In this document: piece after piece, positions 1 to 11,600 of the stretch
Position numbering within the stretch: the first letter of the stretch is position 1
Layout: the number at the start of each line of letters is the position of its first letter
NCBI GenBank assembly: GCA_013400975.1
Contig: WBMZ01011422.1
Span: 1-64,000, forward strand
Length of the DNA stretch: 64,000 bases
Source: Atrichornis clamosus
Lineage: Eukaryota; Chordata; Aves; Passeriformes; Menuridae
Reading direction: 5' to 3'
Position numbers and translations under genes: made by a program
Notes under the pieces: generated by a model
What the model was told of the DNA's origin: nothing
Seen by the model: the letters and a program-made list of their open reading frames with translations, nothing else
The model's database searches: none

Positions 1-260
1 CGCCGCCCCGGCCCGCCCGGCCCGCCGGCCGTACCGCTGAGGGGCCGCCTCATCTTCCTCACCTCTGCTGCCCGTCAGCTACCTACGGCCAGTTTTGAGG
101 ACCGGGTTGTAGTGGCACTAGCGTGTCATACGACAGCCTCTCCGCTTGCCGTGCAGCTGCGGGCAGGAGCCGTTTAGTAACACCTGGAAGAGTTCGGGCC
201 AGAGCTGCACCCCTGCGGACAGGCCGTACCCTCACCAGGCACATACATGCTCGCTCAACC
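1..260. promoter_or_regulatory. Edge of a CpG island
   Basis: About two dozen CpG dinucleotides lie in the first 250 bases, with a GC-only run at the very start, while the next several kilobases are nearly CpG-free. In birds such blocks mark promoters and first exons of genes. Three gene-like signals overlap here and cannot all be right. Frame 1 on the plus strand is open from base 1 to a TAG at 175-177 with no start inside the window. The minus strand has a near-consensus splice donor, CAGAG|GTGAGG, with the exon ending at 63. The minus strand also has an ATG at 53-51 with A at -3, opening a Gly/Pro/Arg-rich frame that runs off the left edge. I do not recognise the gene. Most of the island probably lies left of the window. 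Confidence 0.7.
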
Positions 261-376
261 CCTTCTGCAATGAGGAAGGAGTACATTGCTGTCAAAAAGC
301 CTCCCCTTACATCTTGTGATGCATGCTCCTCTCAACTTCATTCCCTAACTGGAACACAAGACACATTTCCATAACC

Positions 377-915
377 TGTCAATCAGAATCAATCAGGTTG
401 GAGAAGATCTCTGAGATCGAGTCCAACCTGTAACCAAACACCACCATGTCAACTAGACCATGGCACTGAATGCACATCCAGTCTTTCCTTAAACACCTCC
501 AGGGACGCTGACTCCCCCACCTCCCTGGGCAGCCCATTCCAATGTCTAATCACTCTGCGCAAAAATTCCTCCGAATGTCCAGCCTAAAACTCCCCTGGCT
601 CAGCTTAAGACTAGGTTCTCTTGTCCTGTCACTGGTTGCCTGTGAGAAGAGACCGACCCCCACCTGTCTACAACCTCCCTTCAGGGAGCTGTAGAGAGTG
701 ATAAGGTTCCCTCTGAGCCTCCTTTTCTCCAGGCTGAACAACCCCAACTCCCTCAGCTGCTCCTCACAGGACTTGTGCTCCAGACCCTTCACCACCTCCA
801 TTGTCCTTCTTTCAACACACTCCAGCACCTCCATGTCCTTTCTGAATTGGAGGGTCCAGAACTGGACACAGTACTCCTTGTGTGCCCTCACCAGTGCCCA
901 GTATAGGGGAAAGTG
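377..915 (-). mobile_element. CR1 LINE fragment (5'-truncated, antisense)
   Basis: Read on the minus strand this is the 3' part of an avian CR1 non-LTR retrotransposon: the C-terminal end of ORF2 followed by the short 3' UTR. The 3' end lies near 377-410, where degenerate copies of the tail repeat (aatcagaatcaatcag) precede the conserved segment with gagatcgagtccaacc. Internal landmarks include cctgggcagcccattccaatg (near 522) and ctccaggctgaacaaccccaa (near 729). The 5' end is truncated near 915, as is usual for CR1. It belongs to a different subfamily from the copy at 2.7-3.1 kb. Confidence 0.93.
550..891 (-). pseudogene. CR1 ORF2 C-terminal remnant
   Basis: About 113 codons of the CR1 ORF2 polyprotein tail (endonuclease plus reverse transcriptase in the intact element) remain open on the minus strand. 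Family landmarks appear in order: [41 protein letters not shown] and [12 protein letters not shown], then FRLDIRRNF. No catalytic reverse-transcriptase residues are included because the element is 5'-truncated. The frame is lost just before the expected WNRLP motif, where a shift brings in a TGA at 550-552. There is no native start, so it is a dead fragment and not a host gene. Confidence 0.9.
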
Positions 916-2744
916 CTGAATACAAAGGGAAATCAGAGGCAGCCTGTGGGTTTTACTATCCTAGTAAAGCTCTGAAACCCAGCATTTGGGAAACTTAAAT
1001 CGCATTTGCAGTCTAAGGGCCCGATCCTAACCCTGCTTGGCTTCAGTGGGAGTGGGAGTGAGCCTTGTTTTAGAGAACAACATTTTTCAGTATCTGATGA
1101 CCAGGAAGAAACCCACGTTATTGTGTGCCATTCTGCTTACATGGGAAAATCATGGCTGGTTCATTAAGTGGTACCTTTTAGTTGTAAAGTATTCCCCTGT
1201 GTGTGTGTGAAGCACGTAAGTAGATCTGCATGTGTATAGAATAAAGTTTAACTCTCTAAAAAGCTTGCAGCATGTATTTAAGAGCTGAAAAGGAAAGCTT
1301 AGTGCAGAAGGTATTTTAGCTAAGAATTAAAGCCAGTTTATAGCAGTATCAAGCTGCCAAATGATTTCTAAAACTGTGCTCAGCTAATCTGCACAATAAT
1401 ACTGTTTCAAGCAGAATTCTTACAATTCATGTTCAACATAGTCAGAGAAGCTCGAGGAGATTTAATGATAAGGATTTCACAACTTTGAAATGATGAATTT
1501 AATTTTTTATTTAAAATAAGGCTTTTATTTGGATACTTATATTTAGCTTCTGTTAGTTTTTCAATGGTATTTTAACTCTTGATAGCTAATTCCCACATAG
1601 AAGTCAGCTTGGGAACTAGTTTCCAGAAGGGAGTTTGAGATGGAGGAGTGATTTCTGACTCCTGAGGGATGTGGCTGTGGGAATTTCCTCTGCCTGCCAG
1701 GACAGCAGTCACCAGCTGCTGCCCTTCCTTCCTGTGGTCCCAGTGTGACACCCCAGAGTGACCATCTCACCCCCGGTGGGCTCCAGCCCACTCACCCTGA
1801 CTACTTGCAGCAATGGGAGTTCAGAGGTGAAGCAAGGTGGACAGGTGCCTCCTTAGCAGTTCCCAAAAAGCAGGATCTTCTAGTTTGTTGAGAGATTAAA
1901 TAGGAAGATCTCAGGCTGTAAAAGCATTTTGTACACCTCAGTTTCTTAGCCAGCACAGAATAAAGGGTCCAGTGTGATTTCTCCTTACTTTTTGGATGTT
2001 GGGTTACGTGATAAAAAGTGTAAGCCCTGTTAACACAAAGATGCAAGGAAACAAAGACAGGCAGGGAAACCTCAGTAACTTCATCAGGGAAAATGGAGCA
2101 CACAAAATTGACTGCTCCAAAGCACATCAGAGAAACTGATTAAACCTTGTTACCTTGTTACAGGTGTGAAGCCTGCCAAGAAACTGTCTCCCAGATGCCT
2201 TGCAAACTGCAGTAGTTATTGCCTGTGGTATAGGACGCATAAAGAGATGCAATGGGAACAGCATTTTGGGACACATGCAAGACTTACTATACAGTGTTTA
2301 GGACAAAGACCACAGGAAGGCAGAAAGAAAGTTTGAGGTGGATTGAAGAGGAAAAAACATGGGACAGTAAAGGAAAAAGGGGATGAAAGGGGCTGGCCAG
2401 GTCTAGCTGAGCCCTGTGTTTGATCACCACAGCCTATCCTATATTCTAATTAAATCGTGTTTCCATCTACCTTATGTGTAGGTGCACTGTCAGTTCTAAG
2501 TGCTGTGTATGAACACCAGCAAACTCCCAACTAGATCAGCCAACAAACAAGCAGTCTGAGAATGTGTAACTGAATGGGACCACAGACATCAGGTGAACAA
2601 TACACATTCACTCTACCCTCACACGAACTGCCTTCATATCACCAGGGGAGATTTCTGGTTTTGCCCCTCAAAGCAAGATGTGATTTCAGCTCTGTGAAAT
2701 CTGTTCTTCTCTGGGAATCTGTTCCAGTACTCAGACATCCACAG
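916..2744. other. Non-coding interval between two CR1 copies
   Basis: Single-copy-looking sequence with stop codons in all frames. Apart from a possible old palindromic repeat at 1013-1067 and a short GT run near 1198, I see no gene, RNA or further mobile element. Confidence 0.6.
1013..1067. repeat. Possible relic of an old amniote palindromic repeat
   Basis: The segment beginning gggcccgatcctaaccc and continuing ggcttcagtgggag resembles, from memory, a palindromic interspersed repeat of reptiles and birds whose arms carry 'gatcctgc' and 'gacttcaatgggag'. Only about 50 bases match and only one arm is visible, so this is a weak call. Confidence 0.3.
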
Positions 2745-3024
2745 TAAAGTTGTTCCATATATTCAGGTGGAACTTCCAGTGCAGCAGATTCTGCCTGTTG
2801 CCTCTCATCCTATTGCTTGGGACAACCAAGGAGAGCCTAGCTCCACGCTCTTGGCACCTTCCCTTCAGATGCATGAGTACAGATACACTGATGAAATCCC
2901 CTCCCAACCTTCTCTTCTCCAGGCTGAACAGGCCCAGCTCCCTCTGCCAACCCTCACAGCAGAGCTGCTCCAGTCCCCTGATCATCTTTGTTGCCCTCTG
3001 CTGGACCAGCTCCAGGAGCTCCAT
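2731..3024 (-). pseudogene. CR1 ORF2 remnant
   Basis: Roughly 97 codons of the CR1 ORF2 C-terminal region are open on the minus strand. Landmarks in order are ELVQQRATKMIRGLEQL, then [17 protein letters not shown] and a degenerate tail ending FHLNIWNNF. The usual 'HKSYEERLRELG' stretch is altered, and two extra residues follow the GGDFI segment. No start codon belonging to the element is present. This is a decayed transposon gene fragment with no expected function. Confidence 0.85.
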
Positions 3025-3096
3025 GTCTCTCTTTTGCTGTGGAGCCCTGAACTGGACATAGTGCTCCAGATATGGCCTCAGTAGGGCTGAGTATTA
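2745..3096 (-). mobile_element. CR1 LINE fragment, older subfamily (antisense)
   Basis: Read on the minus strand this is an internal part of CR1 ORF2. Plus-strand landmarks are ttctccaggctgaacaggcc (near 2921), ccctctgctggaccagctcc (near 2994) and ctccagatatggcctcagta (near 3064). The copy is 5'-truncated near 3096. Its 3' end, with the UTR and octamer tail, is not recognisable below about 2745, so that part is deleted or too diverged. Its wording differs from the copy at 377-915, indicating an independent and older insertion. Confidence 0.88.
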
Positions 3097-5349
3097 AATT
3101 GTTCCTTTTTAGGTTTTTGTAGAACACAGAGTGTCTTCAGCTCACACTGGCAGACCTGCCAGCTCTTATTTGGGGGGGACAAAGGGTTATTCCTAAGTAC
3201 ACTGCAGAGGATCTGCATCCCCTAATGTGCATCCCCTGATGTCAGAGAGCCTGACCTGTCTAGCAGGTACCGATGCCCAGCATGTTGTAAGCTGAAGCTC
3301 ACATTTTTCATTTGTTGTTTCCAATCAGCTCAGTATACAACCTATATTTAATTTCCCAATCATTCTTATAAGCTAGAAGTTGGGTTTTTAGGGATTTTGC
3401 ATTGGTTTGAGGCAAAAGAGCAAAATGCAATAATGTCTCTCGGTACAGTCCAAATTTGCTGACTTCAACCTGTAAATAGTACTCTGAACAAAATTGGTTT
3501 GAGTAATTTATATGTGTCATGCCTAATGACAGGATTGATAATGAGAAAAAGTCAGGACTGTTGTAATTAAGGATAAAAATTTGTTATAATATATTGCAAT
3601 ATTTTGTATGTGACTGAACTGCCACTTAGCAAGATAGGGAGTTTGGAGCTGTGCTTAGCAACAGCTTTTTGAAGGATTCAATATAACAATAATCAAATTT
3701 TTAACATACTGCAGCAAAATGGTAAATGTATATCCAAATACATTTATAAATTTGCCATCAGCATTAACATTTATCAAGTTAAACAGGTATATTAGCATAT
3801 CAGCCTATATCCATGTATCCATTAGAATTCATCTTCATTATGGCTTTGTAATGTTTTGATCTTCAGCTCTCCTGACTGTTGAAGCAATATTCTCTCTGGA
3901 AAACAGAGTTGGAGATCAGTTTTTAAAGGAGGAGTCATAACAGGTATTCAGATTCCCTCAAATCACTCATATGGCTTTTCTCAACATGTGAAGGTCTATT
4001 AACTGTATTCATTGATGTGGTCCTCATCACTGTGCCAGTTTAAAACGTAAGGATCAAATCAAAAGCAAGGGGCTTCTCAGACATGTGCAATTACATTGGC
4101 AGCCTTCTCAAAAAAAGCAAATTGAACTAGAATAGAGCTCAAAGAGTGAGTGAGACAAGATTCTCCTCTCCCTTGCATGCCCTTGGCTCCAGAGCCTGCA
4201 GTGACAGGAAGCATGTGGGCAAACTCATGCACCTTCCCTTGAGCTCCAGGATTGCCAGGCTTGGATTCAGGTATCCACTCAACCTCCATGGCCTGACTCT
4301 GTGCTTCCAGAAGTACACTCCTCACAGCTTCCTCAGGCATGCAAATGGTTAATACTAGGACTGGTCCCTAGAGAGGTGAGCTGCTCCATATTTTGTGTGC
4401 AGAAAAGGGGTTTAATGAGCATCCAGAAAGAATATGTTATGATGGACCAAATCTGGGATGTTCTGCTAGTACAAATGAAGCTAGCTTAAGTGTTAAATCC
4501 TCTTCCTCCTCTCCTCCCAGGCTGTGGGCTCAGCAAGTTAGAGATTCCTAGCTCTACAATATGGAAAGGGAAGGCCCTGACGCTCTGGCACATTCATTTT
4601 CGGGGGTTTTTTTGCACAGCCTGCAAAGGGCCCTCTGCTGTGCAGCTCCCATGTGGCCTGAGCTGCAGCTCTAACAGTTCTCTCTGTTTGGGACTCAGAA
4701 ACCAGAGATGAAAAGGTTTGTGCAGTCAATTTGTTCATAACCTGGGCAATGTAGGACTATTAGTGCAATGGGATGCTTTGGTTTTGAGGTCTCCCATACT
4801 GCCAAAGCCATGGTAGGAGGCTGTAATGCCTGGGCAGTAGTGGCATTTCCTGACAGCAGGGCAAGGTGCTTAGCTCACCATTCTGCCTACCATGATGGCA
4901 GCTTCTGAGTATTACTGGATGATGTCTCTGTTTTCCCTGATAACACAAGAGGTGCAAGATCCCACCCCTAATTTTTATCACTCGGGTGACACACAGCTGT
5001 TTTTCCTTATTCCCATTTTACTCTGAGCTATGCTAAATTTTAGGTGGAGCATTTTCAGAGCAGTTTTCCCTCTCCCAGCCACGCCCGTATACCCCACCAC
5101 ATACTTGGTAGCACCAGTCTGTTTATACCATTCCACATCCCCACATCATTCCTCAAACCAAGTAAATTCCCAGTTCCAGCTACTCTGATACAAAGGACAA
5201 AATTCATAATCAGAAACAGTGGTGGAAATTTCAGGTACCTGTTTTACCTTTTAATCCTACTCTGTGAAGTGACAGGGGGCTACACTAGAAGATTCATTTG
5301 CAAAATAAAAATGCTTTCAAAAAAATTGCCTCCTTTCAATTTTACCGGT
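3097..5349. other. Non-coding interval
   Basis: AT-rich, single-copy-looking DNA from the second CR1 to the first solo LTR. It has a 14-bp tandem duplication at 3215-3242 and a 12-bp palindrome gagctgcagctc near 4660. No gene or RNA is recognised. Confidence 0.6.
3215..3242. repeat. 14-bp tandem duplication
   Basis: The units gcatcccctaatgt and gcatcccctgatgt are adjacent with one A/G difference. Confidence 0.9.
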
Positions 5350-5881
5350 TGTACTGGTTTTGGATGAGGTAGAGGTGATTTTCTTCACAGCGGCTAGCAT
5401 GGGGCTATGTTTTGGATTTGTGCTGAAAACACTGATAATAGAAAGATGTTTTTATTATTGCTGAGCAGTGCTTGTACAGTGTCAAGGCCTTCTCTGCTTC
5501 TTTTAGGCTGGGTTTGCATAGCTGGAACAGCTGACCCCAGGGATAGCCCAGACCATATGGCATCATGCTAGGCAAAAAAATCTGGGGAAGAGCGTAGGGG
5601 AGACAGAGTGATGGCATTTGTCTTCTCAAGTCACCATTATGTGTGATGGAGCCCTGATCTCCTGGCAATGGCTAAACTCCTGCCTGCTCATGGAAAGTGA
5701 TGAATAAAATCCTGTTTTGCTTTACTTGTGTGCATGGCTTTTGCTCTACCTATTAAACTGTCTTTATCTCAACCCATGAGTTTTCCCACTTCTACTCTTC
5801 TGATTCTTTCCCCCACCCCACTGGCGAGGAGTGAGTGAGTGGCTGTGTGGGGCTTGGCTGCCCTCTGGTTAAACCAAGACA
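5350..5881 (-). mobile_element. Solo LTR of an avian endogenous retrovirus (copy A)
   Basis: On the minus strand the element begins TGTCTTGGTTTAACC at 5881 and ends ACCAGTACA at 5350, giving the canonical TG...CA ends. It aligns along its whole length, by eye, with copies B (8089-8674) and C (35758-36315). Shared segments are cactcactcactcc, ctcatgggttgagataaaga, gccatgcacacaag and cagcacaaatccaaa. A polyadenylation signal is kept on the minus strand, but the TATA-like segment seen in B and C is lost. The flanking 5-mers are ccggt and ccaat, which match at only three positions, so a target-site duplication is not secure. No gag, pol or env lies next to it. The 5-bp duplications of B and C fit an ERVL-like family, but the class is an inference. 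Confidence 0.88.
5451..5456 (-). terminator. LTR polyadenylation signal (copy A)
   Basis: AATAAA on the minus strand, in the same position within the LTR as the signal in copy C. It would mark the R-region 3' end of the proviral transcript. Confidence 0.5.
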
Positions 5882-8088
5882 CCAATTTATAATTGTACAG
5901 ATCAATTTGGAAGTTCTATAGTTACAGTTCTCTAATTACAAAGCCAGACAGAGTTCTGGTTTACAAACACCTCACCTCCCACCTCTCACCCACTCAGGTC
6001 ACAATTTTATTATACTTGATCTTCTGAGTAGTTGTGCTTTCAGGATGGACTCATTAGAATTCCCCTGCATTTGAAGAGGAAATGGATGGGTTTAATTCAA
6101 AATGTAATTTTGTTTCTTTTATGTGAGTTTTATTCATTACCTAACACATCAATATTTTTAGCCAATGACTTTGAAATAAGTAATCATAGACAGCATGTAG
6201 AACAGCCAGATGATTATGCTGTTCCCAAGTCTTCCAATCACCTCTTGGACAATTAGCATATCAATACTTTCCACTGAGGTAATGGGCAGTGTGTGAAGTT
6301 TCCAGGCTGTCTCCAGAATCTAAAGCAGATGAAGACAAGCAAACAGAGGGGATTATTTGGCAGTAGCTAATCAATAAATGAATGCCCAAATCAATACATA
6401 TCCCCTAGCAGGACCACAGCAGTTTAGCTCCAGCTGTCCCTTAGAGAGATTTTAACAAATAAATAATAAAAGTCAAATTGATACATCTAGATAATGAAAA
6501 TTTGCTGTAAATTGCAGCAAAATGACATAAAACTACATTCTGCATGTAAATCCCCTGCTAATGTAAAATGTTACACCACCTGTGGTGTCCATGTCACCGG
6601 AAGGTCTGAAAGTTTAACTCCTGCCTCTGGTTTAATGCCTGTTTTAAAAGTAGAGCACCTCTCTTTTCCTCCAGGTCATGAAAAAATCACATCATGAAAG
6701 CCTACTTTTAAGTGCATATGTGGGAATTTTTCTCTAAATATTTTCACAAAATATTTAGTGCTATCTCACACTGATGCCTTTGTATACAGGGTAGAGGAAA
6801 TGTAACCAGAAGCAGTAAAGTAATTAAAAACACAAGGTGGGAGGCAATGGACTAGCCAGGATCCTAAAAACTTCATGGGAAAATAAGCCCTAAGCTAAAA
6901 CTGAATTTTGCGAGTGCCAGATCTTAAAGTAATTCTTTTGGAATTGAACCCTGAGGTCCTTAGTCAGACTTTGTTAAAATGGTCTTGACCACAAAATTAC
7001 TTTGGGATTAGGTAAGAGGTGAAGAAAGGAATGCATCTTATCTCTTCCAAGCTCTTCTGAAATATAAGGCAACAAGATGTTAGAAGAAGATAACCTTTAT
7101 TGGTATTTGCAGTGCCTAGCTGGGAACCTAACTGGTATTTGAAAAACTGTGAATTAAGTAATTTTGTGTTTCCTAACAAGGGTAAATTGAATGTTTTCTT
7201 ACATTAAAATGTGTGTTTAACATGTTATATTTTTAAATGATAATCTGTAATTTGGAGTTTGTCCAAAATTCAGTCCTTTCAATGGCTAATGTTCCTCAAG
7301 CTGTTCACGGATAAAGTCCTCCTAAGCACTTCTAGGGTTCATCCGGCTTTTTAAATGTCTGCTTCAGGATGAGCCAAATCCCCAGAAATGCCTATTTCTC
7401 TCAATTAAATGTGAAACAAGCCCACAATGTCTGACTCCAGTGGAAACAACTGCACTGGAAATGTCTGGAGCTTTTACAGATGTGGAGCCAACACTGTGTG
7501 AGCAGCATCCCTCCTGGGGCAAGAGGAGGTGCTTAAACTGGGGCTCAGATCACTTCTCCCACCCCTGAGGTACAACCATCAGTAATGAGTATGGCAAGAA
7601 GTTGCACCTTGGGAAGCACAGGAGGCTCAGTAGAAATTTATGACCCACACAGGAAATTGTCCAGGTTTCTCTAATTTTCTGAAGGATGAAAAACTCACTG
7701 GTTATTGCAAGAACTCCTTAATGAAATACAGTTTTGGGTGCAAGGGAAAAAGGGAAAGCTTCAGTATTTGCAGCATTTTTAATGTGGTAGCTCTAGCAGT
7801 CCTGATTTGAGGAAAGCACATCTTCCATTTCCTTGCCATAGCTTCTGCACTTAGGATGATTCCTAACTGAGAAATGATGGCTAAATCATGTTTAATATAT
7901 AAGATCACAGCACAAGCTTGTATGACCTTAGGTCTGATGCAGGGGCCAGAAACACTGCATCTCTATTTCCTCGAGAGGAGCCTTCAGAGGAAGAGGAGCA
8001 ACAACTGAGTGAATGTGTCCCGCCAGCTCAGTTGTCTCAGCTTGGCTGCACATGGTATAGACACAGGTATGGTATGGATTTAGACAAG
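5882..8088. other. Non-coding interval between solo LTRs A and B
   Basis: AT-rich single-copy-looking DNA with frequent stops. No gene, RNA or mobile element is recognised. Confidence 0.6.
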
Positions 8089-8674
8089 TGCCGTGGTTTA
8101 ACCTCAGCCAGCAACTCAGCCCCATGCAGCCACTCACTCACTCCCCCCTGGTGGGATGGGGGAGAGAATCGGAAGGGTAAAAGTGAGAAAACTCATGGGT
8201 TGAGGTAAAGACAGTTCAATATGTCAAGCAAAAGCCATGCACACAAGCAAAGCAAAACAAGGAGTTCATTCTCCACTTCCCATGGGCAGATGTTGAGCTA
8301 TCCCCAGGAAAGCAGGGCTCCATCACACATAACAGTGACTTGGGAAGACAAACACCATCACTCCAAATGTAGCCCCTTCCTTCTACTTTCCCCAGCTTTA
8401 TATGCTGAGTGTGAGGTCATATGGTCTGGAACATTTCCGTGGTCAGCTGGGGTCAGCTGTTCTGGCTTTGTCCCCTCACAACTTCTTGTGCACCCCCATA
8501 CTCCTCATTGTGGTGGGGTGAGGAGCAGAAAAGGTCTTGGCTCCATGTAAACACTGCTCAGCAGTACGGAAAACAACCCTGAGTTGTCAACACTGACTCC
8601 ACCACAAATCCAAACATAGCCCCATGCCAGCTACTATGAAGAAAATTAACTCTATCCCAGCCAAAACTAGGACA
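8089..8674 (+). mobile_element. Solo LTR of an avian endogenous retrovirus (copy B)
   Basis: Begins TGCCGTGGTTTAACC and ends AACTAGGACA (TG...CA). The flanking 5-mers are acaag (8084-8088) and ataag (8675-8679), a 5-bp target-site duplication with one C/T change. A TATA-like element lies at 8397-8404. The AATAAA present in copies A and C has decayed here. There is no internal proviral sequence on either side, so it formed by LTR-LTR recombination or loss of the provirus. The open frame of about 109 codons inside it has homologous counterparts only in the other LTR copies and is not treated as a gene. Confidence 0.92.
8397..8404 (+). promoter_or_regulatory. TATA-like element of LTR copy B
   Basis: TTTATATG, directly aligned with TTTATATA in copy C and placed near the middle of the LTR, where the U3 promoter is expected. 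Confidence 0.45.
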
Positions 8675-11600
8675 ATAAGGGTTATGGTTCTATTATAATT
8701 TTATTATTGACTGTTTTTTTGCGACCAGTGCAGGGTATTGGACAGGAATAAGACCCCAAGTTGTAATGGGGAGTTGCTCTTATTTTACACAAGAGAGCAA
8801 TGGCATATTGAAACACTCACTTTGATGGTTTCCCTTGTCTGCAGGGAGTGCTCAGTAAAAGCTTTCTGCTATGTCTGGATCGACATAACTGGGATTGTTG
8901 GTCCCACATGAATTGAGCCAGGAAGTACTGCAGTACAGAGATGGTCCAGATAGGAAAACAAATGTCACTGACAGACAAGATCTAATTTCAGCATTAGGCT
9001 AACGATGTGACTGATGCTGAGCCAGTAGGAAATTATTATGGCCTAGATTAGATTACGCATGCAATGTCAGAAGAGCCCTTCTCCACCCCTGCACGCATCC
9101 CTGCCCTTCCCTACCACTCTACAGAGAGCAGTCAGCCCCTTGCCTCTCTTCCATCATACTCTTGTTAATGCAGGTAGGTTAGAAAGCCGTATAAGCAATT
9201 ACAAGCTCCATCCTAATGTTCTATCATCCACCTTCCCTCACCCTTGCCTGAAATCTCGTTAAAGAAAAAAAAAAGGAAAACCTGTCTGTATGGAAATCCA
9301 AAGTGACCTCTCTTACGCATCCATTGGTATTTGTTTCAACTGCCAGAAGCACAAAGAGCTTTTCAGGTCCAGAAGATGCCTGCAGCGTCAGCAGGGCCAA
9401 GAGCAAAATGAATGACTTTGCCACAAACCAGAACGGGAATTTGAACCTTAGCAGCTCCAGAGGCACGTGAAACTCTCCAGCCAGCAAATCCCACTGGCCC
9501 AGCATTGGCCAGCATGTCTCCCTCAGCATAATAACCTCTCCTCTCTTTCTCTGTCTAACAAAAAGAGCAAGTTTGAGTTATAGTAAAGGACAGCTTATGT
9601 TTATGAACTGTTCTTTCCTGCCGCACTGACTAGGAGAGAAGCCATCTTTTCTCACACTCCAGCTGGAGTTAACAGAGTACTGTTGAAAGCCACACATCCA
9701 CACGTGGTAACATGAAGCTCATGTTACACAAGGGGATGGCAAGGAATCAGGTAAAGGACTATCCAGCTGACTTCAAGAGACAAGCTACACCCTACAGCCA
9801 ATGGATGTAGGGAAACACTATTAGGGAAGTTATTTCTATCATGTAGGCTCACCATCAAACCTCAGCACAAAAGTCTGGAAGGAAGGTACCAATCTAACAA
9901 GAGGTATAGGAGCAGATATAGCAGAATACAGGAGTGATCCCTGTTTCTTTGCATGTGGTTCCATAACAACAGGGCTTGTGCAGAAAGGGAAGAAACTGTA
10001 CAAGAGGAGGTTTGGGTTTCCCCACTCAGCAGCATCTACTCAGATCCCTGAGAACCTCCTTGCTTGCACCCATGTGGATCTGAATCAGCTCTGCTGACCC
10101 AAGAGTCTCATAGGTGTCCATCAGAGTTAAACTGAAAACAAAATAAAGTTTTCACTGGCTTGGAATTTCATATGAAACCAGTACAAATCTGGATTTGAAA
10201 ACAAAGTGACCCAAAGTCAAATGGGTTCATTTTTCAGAAGCTAGTGCTAATGCCCATGAAATAGCTTCATTACTGTTTGTGGCACACTTACAGTTTTGCA
10301 TGAAATGCTGCACAAATACTTAATATGGGCTTGTCCCGCACTTAGATGGCCACAGGGTTGATTGATTTATTTGGTAGCAGCTGAGTGTTTATTATTCACT
10401 GTATTGTTAGAAGCGTCTTAAGGCTGACTAGAGCACTGTGTAGGTATTCCGTTGGGTTAGCTTGTAAAAATTTGATGATGTACACAGGGAGTTACAGACA
10501 TTAGCAGAAGTCAGGCCCTAGCAGAACTGTTTGAAATGCTGACATATGAACTTGCTGGGATGGCATGAAAATGGGATTTATCTTTATTAACCCTCTTTTC
10601 AAAATTTTATTTTTGAGTCAGTCTGTTGTTTCCAAGTTTGACCTTTTTAATGGCTAAATTGTGACTCACACTGAGATTTAGCAAGTCAGACAAGGCTAGC
10701 CTGAAACAAGCTGAGAGGTGTCATTTAAAAGATACCTGCCCATACTCTAATTTGTCCATGTTAAAAAAAAAGAAAACTTCAGCTTAGAAACACATCTAAG
10801 TTTCTGTCCTATAGAGAAAGTGAAGATTGTAAAGCATAGAAAATGGATGAGTAAAGAAAAATAAATCAGGAGAAACCTGTGGCAAGCAGAGTTGGAGAGT
10901 CTAAAAGACAAACACAAGTTGTAAAAGCATTTTTTCAAGACTGAGAGGGATCGTTGCAATAGCATTAGTCTATCATGACAAATTTCCTGTCTTCATCACT
11001 AAGACAAGAGGGCACAATTTTTTTCTGTCTTGTACAGAAGAAGAAGGAGTTAATGAATTTATACCACATCAGGTCTGTTGAGATACTTTAAAGCAAATGA
11101 TAAGTAAACAGGAAGCCAGGCAACAGGAATGCTGAGAAACCGCTATTAACATCAGGCAATCTAACATCTCCAGGTCAAGACAACTTCTGTCTGGCATGTT
11201 ATTACAGAGCTTGCATCAATCCTGTCTCAAATAAAAGATAAAGAGTTAAACCAGTGTTTAGGGTCTGCCCTATTGTTCTGAAGCAGGAGCTAGAGTTTCT
11301 AAATCATCCATATCAGAGACGTATGGCCTAAGTGCAATGCAAAGACTTACCAAAGGCACTTAAGAGCTTCCAAGAAATCCTTTCAGGAGAAACTCTCAAA
11401 AGATTGCAAAATGACATTTAAAAAATTATTTCCTGCAGCATGTAGGATTGAAAAAACTTCTGCTATGATACTTCTTTTTGCCCTTAACTCTTACCTCCTC
11501 CACCTCCCTTTTGGCAGTGATATTGGGGAATTCTTCATGGCATCTGTGATTCCTGTTTAAAAGCGTGTCTTCATGAGTGTCATTGTAGGGAATCACTGAG

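Noticed and set aside
2750..3084. Plus-strand frames of about 103-105 codons
   Set aside because: They are antisense to a recognisable CR1 ORF2 remnant on the minus strand.
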